Position numbers and translations under genes: made by a program. Below are positions 33,047 to 39,304 of a stretch of DNA of 64,000 nucleotides, one piece after another (position 1 is the first letter of the stretch; the number at the start of each line of letters is the position of its first letter). The DNA lies in contig CAKQGH010000005.1 in the NCBI GenBank assembly GCA_934232895.1, positions 4,945 to 68,944 on the forward strand, given 5' to 3'. The stretch is from an uncultured Alphaproteobacteria bacterium (lineage in GTDB: Bacteria; Pseudomonadota; Alphaproteobacteria; Rs-D84). Below the pieces are notes generated by a model. That model had not been told where the DNA came from, made no database searches, and saw only the letters and a program-made list of their open reading frames with translations.

Positions 33047-33057
33047 GTCGCCGTATT

Positions 33058-33132
33058 GGTCCCATCGTCTAGCGGTCAGGACACCAGATTCTCATTCTGG
33101 GAACAGGGGTTCGATTCCCCTTGGGACTGCCA
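33058..33132 (+). tRNA. tRNA-Glu (anticodon CTC)
   Basis: The acceptor GGTCCCA pairs with TGGGACT (one G-U at the end). The anticodon stem CCAGA/TCTGG holds the loop TTCTCAT, so the anticodon is CTC. The T-arm is GGGGTTCGATTCCCC and CCA is encoded. Confidence 0.92.
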
Positions 33133-33140
33133 AAATAAAA

Positions 33141-33172
33141 GTGCCCTGCGACAGCGGGGTAATTTTATTTTG
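33141..33172 (+). terminator. Probable terminator of tRNA-Glu
   Basis: CCCTGC/GCGGGG hairpin (33144-33159) followed by TAATTTTATTTT. It is also enclosed by AAAATAAAA/TTTTATTTT. Confidence 0.5.
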
Positions 33173-33200
33173 CTGTATGTCACATGGGGAATCGAACCCT
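33163..33200 (-). repeat. Inverted remnant of the tRNA-Glu 3' end
   Basis: On the minus strand GGGTTCGATTCCCC is followed, after a diverged stretch, by CAAAATAAAA, the same order as at 33110-33140 on the plus strand. No complete cloverleaf can be drawn around it. The stretch from here to 33340 has no convincing gene. Confidence 0.5.
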
Positions 33201-33362
33201 TTGCCGCGCCACGGCATGCCCCACCACAATACCAATGAATATATCCGCCAATGATGAATATTTCTTATTCGCCTTGGGTTTCGGGCAAGCCCCACCCAAC
33301 CCATCCGGCGATTTTTATTTTGCGTTGGATTTTTTGATTATTTTATTCTAGAATATCCGCTG

Positions 33363-33533
33363 TAATAGGCGACCTATTATACGAGAATGATAAGCTCGGC
33401 AAAAACCGCCTGCGCAGGCGTAAAATGCTCCAACATCGTCGGTTGGAGGGTGGTCGAATATATTGAATAGACCAACATGTGTTTTTGCATGCTTATCAAC
33501 TCCAACCGCCTTGATACATCGGGCGGTGTTTTT
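33363..33533 (+). promoter_or_regulatory. Structured leader RNA, copy C (attenuator candidate)
   Basis: A perfect 5' hairpin TAATAGG/CCTATTA (33363-33379) comes first. The long-range helix is GATAAGC (33389-33395) with GCTTATC (33491-33497). A GCCTGC/GCAGGC dyad lies at 33408-33419. The local hairpin is CTCCAAC/GTTGGAG (33428-33448). Next is TGGTC/GACCA with loop GAATATATTGAATA (33451-33474). A second CTCCAAC (33500-33506) is followed by terminator ACCGCC/GGGCGGT and TTTTT (33505-33533). The HTH gene's ATG is 24 nt beyond. The loop motif GAATATA-NN-GAATA is shared with copy A. Confidence 0.65.
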
Positions 33534-33557
33534 ATATATAACCCCAAGGAGCAAAAT

Positions 33558-33902
33558 ATGTCTGGGCAAACACGCAATGCAAACGATTTCAACACCAGGC
33601 TGGGTCGCGCCATAGCCGTGCAACGCGCACGTATGGGCATGTCACAGAAAGATTTATCTAAATTACTGGAGGTGTCGTTTCAACAAATTCAAAAATATGA
33701 ATCCGGCGGCAATCGTTTCCCGGTTGCGCGCTTGCATGAACTGTGCAAATTATGGGACATTGGCATCGGCACCATTATTGGCGAGACCGAACAAGAATAC
33801 GCCCACGACAAACAAATGACCATGCTGATTCAAAATATATATAAACTGTCGCGGGACAATCGGAAAATAATTACCACACTGGTTGATGCATTGGCGAAAT
33901 AG
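33558..33902 (+). CDS. XRE/Cro-type HTH transcriptional regulator
   Basis: 114 aa. The N-terminal five-helix DNA-binding domain is clear: LGRAIAVQRARMGMSQKDLS, then VSFQQIQKYESGGNRFPVAR. The C-terminal ~45 residues form a helical tail, likely for dimer formation. The type resembles alphaproteobacterial single-domain regulators. A strong CAAGGAG ribosome-binding site lies 6 nt before the ATG. The gene sits behind leader copy C, so its expression may be set by attenuation. It could in turn control neighbouring surface genes, though no binding site was identified. Confidence 0.88.
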   Translation: MSGQTRNANDFNTRLGRAIAVQRARMGMSQKDLSKLLEVSFQQIQKYESGGNRFPVARLHELCKLWDIGIGTIIGETEQEYAHDKQMTMLIQNIYKLSRDNRKIITTLVDALAK

Positions 33903-33905
33903 TAT

Positions 33906-34634
33906 TTATTTCGCGTTATACAGTTTATCGTATTCGACTTTCACCGCATCCATTAACTCGCGTTGTGGCGAGCGATATTCGGTATGAAATATTTCAGAAA
34001 AATCACGAAATGCGCAATCCTCCCAATCAATAAACGATGTTATGTTCATTGTTTTTGGGTCAATCATAAAATTATCAACTATATCACCCTGGAACCATCC
34101 GTATGCATATCCTGGTTTTGCATCGGGCGATGGTTTTAAATCACGAATTTCAACTGGATCGACACTGGCAATTTCAAAGATAAATTTTGCAATTTGGCGC
34201 GCCAATTTTGTTTTATGTTTTAATATCTTTTCCGCCGGGAATGTGCGCAGCCCGCGTCCAGACACAAAATCATATTTGCGAACAATATCGTCACCGTTAT
34301 GCAACAATTCAACCGATGGTGTGTATGTCGTGCTGTATGGAGCCAGTGCATCGACCACGCGTTTTTCGCGTACCGCCAACTCGCGATAATCCGCACGTTT
34401 TAACGGGAATTTGAACACATATTTGTCATTTGCACTGATTATCAAACTGCGTGCCATAAATCCAACAAACACGCGCACACGGCGAATACGTTCGGGCGTA
34501 CACCGACGAACGAAATGCAATTCTGCAACAAATGGCGAATTCAATATCGCGCGAACTTTTTTACGACGCGCAACACCCGGGATAAAACCACAGATTGCGT
34601 TGGTAATAAAATGCGGCAATGAACGAAAAAACAT
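33906..34634 (-). CDS. Phosphotransferase-like protein (APH/choline-kinase fold), 242 aa
   Basis: The sequence has a nucleotide-binding-lobe motif YVFKFPLKRADYRELAVREK (Lys, then Glu in the next helix) and a catalytic region GWFQGDIVDNFMID, then FIDWEDCAFRD. In aminoglycoside/choline kinases these read HGDxxxxN and IDWE. The Brenner-motif His is Gln here, while the Asp, Asn and distal Asp are kept. The N-terminus NAICGFIPGVARRKKVRAIL resembles the start of LPS-modifying transferases, so the substrate could be a cell-surface sugar. It begins 7 nt after the merR gene on the same strand. Activity is uncertain. Confidence 0.6.
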   Translation of the reverse strand: MFFRSLPHFITNAICGFIPGVARRKKVRAILNSPFVAELHFVRRCTPERIRRVRVFVGFMARSLIISANDKYVFKFPLKRADYRELAVREKRVVDALAPYSTTYTPSVELLHNGDDIVRKYDFVSGRGLRTFPAEKILKHKTKLARQIAKFIFEIASVDPVEIRDLKPSPDAKPGYAYGWFQGDIVDNFMIDPKTMNITSFIDWEDCAFRDFSEIFHTEYRSPQRELMDAVKVEYDKLYNAK

Positions 34635-34641
34635 ATTTCAC

Positions 34642-35031
34642 CTATCCAATGGTCAAAATTTGTTTTGCATCCATCAACATATCGATAACATCGGAAATTT
34701 CAGATGCCGATGCAACGGCGCGTGGCTGTGCATCAGTGCGGGGCCCCGCAACCGGCGCGACCGGGGATATGGTCGACGCATCATCTGGGAACACGCCATC
34801 ACGCATCATTTTTTTTACGCCCGCAATGGTCATACCACGGTTATACAATAAATCCTTGATAACGACCAGGCGATTTACCGTTTCGGTTCGATAATACCGG
34901 CGCCCACCCGCGCCCGTTGTCGGCTTTATCGCCACCGGGAATTGTTTTTCCCAATAACGCAGGGTATGCGCCGGTACATTCAACCGTTTTGAAACATCGT
35001 TTATAGATGCAAAATATTCATTGTTTTCCAT
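34642..35031 (-). CDS. MerR-family transcriptional regulator
   Basis: 129 aa. The winged helix begins FASINDVSKRLNVPAHTLRYWEKQF with the typical R-Y-W-E, followed by GGRRYYRTETVNRLVVIKDL. A linker rich in Pro and Ala and a short C-terminal helix follow. This is the short MerR type found near ihfA/pheT in other Alphaproteobacteria, but those genes are absent here. It is 18 nt after gyrA. No effector-binding Cys is seen. Confidence 0.88.
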   Translation of the reverse strand: MENNEYFASINDVSKRLNVPAHTLRYWEKQFPVAIKPTTGAGGRRYYRTETVNRLVVIKDLLYNRGMTIAGVKKMMRDGVFPDDASTISPVAPVAGPRTDAQPRAVASASEISDVIDMLMDAKQILTIG

Positions 35032-35049
35032 GTACCGGCCCCCACATTA

Positions 35050-37794
35050 TTATTCGGATATAGCGGCGGCGTCGGCTTCGACCTCGGCCGCTTCGCCTTC
35101 GTCACTGACGATTGAAATTGCCGACACAACGCGTTCATTTTCGCCCGTGCGGAACAATGTCACACCCGCCGTACTGCGTCCGGCAATGCGAACATCATCA
35201 ACCGGTGTGCGAATGATTTTGCCGCCATCGGTCACCATCATAACATCGTGACCATTTTCAACCGGGAACGAACCCGCAACCGCGGTGTTTTTACCGCCCA
35301 GTTTGATGTTGGTAAATCCGTTACCGCCACGATGTGTTGTGCGATATTCGTATGCACTGGTGCGTTTACCAAAACCATTTTCAGATATGGTCAAAATAAA
35401 CTGTTCGTCCGCCGCCATACGCGCCATTTGTTCATCAGACAGCACCAACGATGTTGTGGTATCTTCGTCATCAGATGCCTCTTCTTCGACGCCAGTTGCG
35501 GCACGACGCAATGCGCGCGACTGTTTAATATACGCGGCGCGAACGGTTGCATCCGATTCGCCGTGCGTCAACATTGCCATACCGATAATACGGTCATCTG
35601 CGCCCAGGTTCATACCACGAACACCCGTCGAATTACGGCCCGCAAACACGCGGATTTCATTTACCGGGAATCGGATACAGCGGCCACGATATGTTGCCAA
35701 GAACACATCCTGGGATTCATTGCACGGCAAAACAGAAATCAAACTGTCACCATCGTCCAATTTCATTGCAATTTTACCGTTTGCACGAATTGAATCAAAA
35801 TCAGACATCCGGTTACGACGCACCGTGCCCGACGCGGTTGCAAACATCAGATAATGTTCCGTACCCGATGCGCGAACGCGTTCAACTTCTTCCTCGGGTA
35901 CTGGCAAGATTGCGGTTATTGTTTCGCCATTTTCCAACGGCAACAGGTTGACCAGCGGACGTCCCTTGGCCGCGGCGGCGGCTTCTGGCAACTTATAGGT
36001 TTTCAGTTTATAGCACAAACCCTTGGAGCTGAAGAACAACAGCGGTGTATGCGTGTTTGCCACGAACACCTGGACAACATAGTCGTCGTCCTTGGTCGTC
36101 ATTGCATTGCGGCCCTTGCCCCCGCGTTTTTGTGCGCGATATGTATCCAACGACACGCGTTTGATGTACCCAGTGTTCGACACGGTGATAACCATATCTT
36201 CGCGTGCAATCAAATCTTCGACATCAATATCAATTTCTGCATCGGAAATTTCGGTACGACGTGGCGATGCCCAGTTATCACGCACCGATGCGGTTTCATC
36301 GCGAATAATTTGGATGATGCGCTCGTGGCTGCCCAGAATATCCAACAGGTCTTTAATCAGTGCGCCCAGTTCGGTCAAATCGGCATGAATCTTGTCACGT
36401 TCCAACCCGGTCAGACGATGCAATTGCAATTCCAGAATCGCGCGCGCCTGGTCTTCGGACATATAGAACATGCCATCTTTGTATTCTGTATTCGGATCGT
36501 CAATCAGTTGAATATACGATTCAATATCCGACGCACGCCAACCGCGTGAAATCAATGCCTCGCGCGCGGCGTCTGGATTCGGACTGGATTTAATCAGTTC
36601 AATGACATCGTCCAGATTACCAACCGCCACCGACAGCCCCAGTAACGTGTGTGCACGCGCACGCGCCTTGTTCAAATCGAAAATCGTGCGACGACGAATA
36701 ACCTCGCACCGGAAATCAATGAACGCGTCCAGAACGCCACGGATATTGAACAACATCGGGCGACCACGATTTAACGCCATCATGTTGACCGGGAAATTCG
36801 TCTGCATTTCTGTGTATTGAAACAAATGATTCAATACAACATCAGCAATCGCGTCGCGTTTTAATTCGATAACGATGCGCAGTCCTTCCTTGGATGATTC
36901 ATCGCGGATTTCAGAAATCCCTTCGATGCGTTTATCTTTTATCAATTCGGCGATTTTGATAATCATTTGCGCCTTGTTGACCTGGTATGGAATCTCATCA
37001 ACAACAATCGCATCGTGATCATGGAATTTTTCCATGTGTGTTTTTGCACGAACAATAATAGAACCACGTCCGGTCGTATGCGCCTTGTATGCGCCAGCAC
37101 GCCCCATGATTACCGCACCTGTCGGGAAATCAGGTCCCGGGATAATGCCAAACAATTCGTCATCCGACAAATCCTTGTTATCCAGGATTGCCAAAATACC
37201 ATTACAAATTTCGCCCAGGTTATATGTCGGAACATTTGTCGCCATACCAACCGCAATACCAGAACCACCATTTACCAAGAAATTCGGGAACTTGGTTGGC
37301 AGGACAACAGGCTCTTGCAATGAACCATCAAAGTTTGGTTGCCAATCAACGGTGTCTTTGTCCATATCGTCCATCAGCGACGCACCCAGTTTGGACAGGC
37401 GTGCCTCGGTATAACGCATGGCCGCGGGCTTATCGCCATCGCGCGAACCAAAGTTACCTTGGCCCTGGACCAGCGTTTCGCCCATGGAAAAATCCTGGGC
37501 CATACGGGCCATTGCGTCATAAATAGAACTGTCCCCATGGGGATGGTATTTACCCATAACCTCGCCCACGATACGGGCCGATTTAACGGTTGGCTTGGTT
37601 GCCGGGGCAACATCGTTCATAACATACAAAATACGGCGATGCACCGGTTTGCAACCGTCGCGAACATCAGGCAACGCGCGGTCAACAATAACCGACATGG
37701 CGTAATCCAGAAAGCTGGTCCGCATTTCATGTTCAATCGAAGACTGCGGAATTTTCATCGCGCCGTTTTCATTATTATTGATAATTTCGTCCAT
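35050..37794 (-). CDS. gyrA: DNA gyrase subunit A
   Basis: 914 aa. The winged-helix/tower domain contains the active-site Tyr128 in MRYTEARLSKLG, and the C-terminal half has six beta-propeller blades (for example ITVSNTGYIKRVSL, GGRNAMTTK-like boxes). The quinolone pocket reads HPHGDSSIYDAM, so Ser89 and Asp93 equal the sensitive Ser83 and Asp87 of E. coli. The propeller loop RAQKRGGKGR is the GyrA box, so this is gyrase, not ParC. The start at 37794 (AGGGGAAAAATTAGTATG) is preferred; an in-frame ATG 156 nt earlier would overlap the opposite small gene. An acidic tail ends the protein. Confidence 0.96.
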   Translation of the reverse strand: MDEIINNNENGAMKIPQSSIEHEMRTSFLDYAMSVIVDRALPDVRDGCKPVHRRILYVMNDVAPATKPTVKSARIVGEVMGKYHPHGDSSIYDAMARMAQDFSMGETLVQGQGNFGSRDGDKPAAMRYTEARLSKLGASLMDDMDKDTVDWQPNFDGSLQEPVVLPTKFPNFLVNGGSGIAVGMATNVPTYNLGEICNGILAILDNKDLSDDELFGIIPGPDFPTGAVIMGRAGAYKAHTTGRGSIIVRAKTHMEKFHDHDAIVVDEIPYQVNKAQMIIKIAELIKDKRIEGISEIRDESSKEGLRIVIELKRDAIADVVLNHLFQYTEMQTNFPVNMMALNRGRPMLFNIRGVLDAFIDFRCEVIRRRTIFDLNKARARAHTLLGLSVAVGNLDDVIELIKSSPNPDAAREALISRGWRASDIESYIQLIDDPNTEYKDGMFYMSEDQARAILELQLHRLTGLERDKIHADLTELGALIKDLLDILGSHERIIQIIRDETASVRDNWASPRRTEISDAEIDIDVEDLIAREDMVITVSNTGYIKRVSLDTYRAQKRGGKGRNAMTTKDDDYVVQVFVANTHTPLLFFSSKGLCYKLKTYKLPEAAAAAKGRPLVNLLPLENGETITAILPVPEEEVERVRASGTEHYLMFATASGTVRRNRMSDFDSIRANGKIAMKLDDGDSLISVLPCNESQDVFLATYRGRCIRFPVNEIRVFAGRNSTGVRGMNLGADDRIIGMAMLTHGESDATVRAAYIKQSRALRRAATGVEEEASDDEDTTTSLVLSDEQMARMAADEQFILTISENGFGKRTSAYEYRTTHRGGNGFTNIKLGGKNTAVAGSFPVENGHDVMMVTDGGKIIRTPVDDVRIAGRSTAGVTLFRTGENERVVSAISIVSDEGEAAEVEADAAAISE

Positions 37795-37876
37795 ACTAAT
37801 TTTTCCCCTATTTTCGATAGTGACAACATAGCAAATTTTTAGGCTTTTGGTCAAGAAATAAACCCCAAAAAACACA

Positions 37877-37904
37877 TTGACAAAAGCGGTCTTTGTGATA
37901 TTCT
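37877..37904 (+). promoter_or_regulatory. Promoter of the 61-aa gene
   Basis: TTGACA (37877-37882), a 16-bp spacer and an extended -10 TGATATTCT (hexamer 37899-37904). The ATG lies ten bases further, leaving almost no leader. Confidence 0.6.
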
Positions 37905-37914
37905 GAAAATCGCT

Positions 37915-38100
37915 ATGGGAAAACTGAAAAACGCAATTCAACGAATTCATGACGACGCCGATCGCGCGTTGGACGATGTGGATTCAAACGATTACATGAG
38001 CCGCAGTCATCTATGTATGACATATTTGAACACGGAATTGTGCCTGCGTATTTTCGACAAATTTTCCGCAATTGCAAAAAAAATGCAACGTACCAGATAA
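37915..38100 (+). CDS. Hypothetical small protein, 61 aa
   Basis: The sequence starts MGKLKNAIQRIHDDADRALD and is hydrophilic and helical throughout, with two Cys in the middle (LCMTYLNTELCL). No signal peptide is present. No family is recognised. A near-consensus promoter directly upstream supports the gene and gives it at most a few nucleotides of leader. It is divergent from gyrA and followed 19 nt later by a 31-aa membrane peptide gene and then rpmH. Confidence 0.55.
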   Translation: MGKLKNAIQRIHDDADRALDDVDSNDYMSRSHLCMTYLNTELCLRIFDKFSAIAKKMQRTR

Positions 38101-38119
38101 AAAACCGGGGAATAAACAG

Positions 38120-38215
38120 ATGTTTTTACCATTTTGGCGGCTGTTTTCATTGCTTTTCACATATTACCTGATGATGGAGGGCTTGGCCAAACTGGGATTG
38201 GTAAAATCTAAATAA
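38120..38215 (+). CDS. Small membrane peptide, 31 aa
   Basis: ATG at 38120, TAA at 38213-38215. The product starts MFLPFWRLFSLLFTYYLMM and ends GLAKLGLVKSK: one membrane-spanning helix with a short basic tail, so it would sit in the inner membrane with the C-terminus inside. CCGGGGA lies 10 nt upstream as a possible ribosome-binding site. It lies between the 61-aa gene and rpmH on the same strand. The function is unknown, and short peptides of this size can be spurious. Confidence 0.45.
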   Translation: MFLPFWRLFSLLFTYYLMMEGLAKLGLVKSK

Positions 38216-38270
38216 AAAGGTTGCGTTTTATAAAAACCTGTGGTTAAATATACGCGCAAAAGGATTTATT

Positions 38271-38423
38271 ATGGCAACAAAACGTACATATCAACCGTCA
38301 AAAACTCGTCGCGTGCATACGCACGGTTTTCGCGAAAGAATGGCAACCAAGGGCGGACGCGAGGTTTTGAATCGTCGTCGTGCGACGGGGCGTAAACGCC
38401 TGGCCGTCAGTGCTGCTAATTAA
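38271..38423 (+). CDS. rpmH: 50S ribosomal protein L34
   Basis: 50 aa with the L34 pattern KRTYQPSKTRRVHTHGFRER, MATKGGREVLNRRRATGRKR and a short tail AVSAAN. It is strongly basic and binds 23S rRNA near the exit-tunnel region. AAAAGGA lies 7 nt before the ATG. A promoter (TTGCGT at 38221-38226, 17 bp, TTAAAT) is visible. rnpA and yidC, its usual partners, do not follow; the gene ends at a terminator. An N-terminal A-T precedes the normally first KRT. Confidence 0.93.
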   Translation: MATKRTYQPSKTRRVHTHGFRERMATKGGREVLNRRRATGRKRLAVSAAN

Positions 38424-38449
38424 AAAATCCGCCAATCGGCGGTTTTTTT
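38423..38449 (+). terminator. Terminator of rpmH
   Basis: TCCGCC/GGCGGT arms around AATC, preceded by an A-run and followed by seven T. Confidence 0.85.
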
Positions 38450-38452
38450 ATT

Positions 38453-38552
38453 AAAGTTCAAATAGCAAAGTGCAAAGTTCAAATAATGTGTGCACCATTC
38501 GGCGCACTGCTTTATTCATTTGAACTTTGAACTCTGAACTTTGAACTTTATA
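38453..38552. repeat. ~100 bp repeat, copy 1
   Basis: The segment is built of AAAGTTCAAATAG- and TTTGAACTTTGAACT-type arms around a GTGCACC/GGCGCAC centre, so it is itself an imperfect long palindrome. A nearly identical copy lies in reverse orientation at 63593-63695. Both copies sit between two terminators in intergenic DNA. Confidence 0.85.
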
Positions 38553-38578
38553 AAAACGGGGCAGTGCCCCGTTTTTAT
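38552..38578 (-). terminator. Terminator of the thioesterase gene
   Basis: AAAAACGGGGC/GCCCCGTTTTT arms around AGT; symmetric A/T flanks. Confidence 0.8.
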
Positions 38579-39300
38579 TTTTCCCATGTACAAATAACAG
38601 ATGCGTGTTCGGTGTCACCCGTGCGAATTTTATGATATGACACATCGCCATCTATTTTGACATCTATTTCAACCTGGGGCGTGTCGGGGTTGATTTCCTT
38701 TTTGAAATTTAATTCAATCGCGCGCAATTTATGTTCGTTGCGGTACGCATACCCAACACTTTCGGTTGCCCACACGGCGTAAACCGCATTGTTTATATGC
38801 TGGTTCACATCAATATCATCAAACCGGCATTTGAACACATGCGTTTTTTCGGGCATGAAATCGGGGAATTTACAAAATATGCGGTCCCATGCGCGTGCAC
38901 CGTTTTGCACCAGCGTTGGCACGGCATCATCCAGACGCACCGGGCGGCGCGTTGCCATATCAATTAAAACCCACTGGGATGTTGCACGCACCATCAGGCG
39001 CCCGTCCGACCCACGAATTTCAAAATCGCGTGTGGCACGCAGCAATTCCTTCATTGATGGCCATGTTGAAAATGTCAGTTCCTCGCCCTCGCGTGGTAAT
39101 TCAATGATGTCGACCAAATAATGCGTGACGACCCACGCCATATTGTGCTCGGTCAAAAAAGTACGACCACACCCCAACATTTCGGCATGCGTATCGGCAC
39201 AACCCTGTAATTCATTCATCAAAATCAACGGACGAACAAATCCATATCGGTCGCACTGGTATGTTTGCAAAATGCGTTTTACAATCAGTTTTTCAGACAC
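38575..39300 (-). CDS. Acyl-ACP thioesterase-family protein
   Basis: 241 aa from a GTG at 39300 preceded by CAGGGG at the end of valS. It has two hotdog halves: the first with RYGFVRPLILMNELQGCADT and MAWVVTHYLVDI, the second with KCRFDDIDVNQHINNAVYAV, which contains the conserved Asn/His region of FatA/FatB-like enzymes. Such enzymes release fatty acids from acyl carrier protein. In bacteria they may supply free fatty acids or edit acyl chains. The gene is 4 nt after the valS stop and ends at its own terminator. Confidence 0.8.
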   Translation of the reverse strand: MSEKLIVKRILQTYQCDRYGFVRPLILMNELQGCADTHAEMLGCGRTFLTEHNMAWVVTHYLVDIIELPREGEELTFSTWPSMKELLRATRDFEIRGSDGRLMVRATSQWVLIDMATRRPVRLDDAVPTLVQNGARAWDRIFCKFPDFMPEKTHVFKCRFDDIDVNQHINNAVYAVWATESVGYAYRNEHKLRAIELNFKKEINPDTPQVEIDVKIDGDVSYHKIRTGDTEHASVICTWEK

Positions 39301-39304
39301 CGCA

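Noticed and set aside
33133..33340. Second tRNA gene on the minus strand beside tRNA-Glu
   Set aside because: Only the T-arm sequence is present; no acceptor, D-arm or anticodon stem can be paired.
35050..37794. Quinolone-resistance substitutions in gyrA
   Set aside because: The pocket has Ser and Asp at the two key positions, as in sensitive enzymes.
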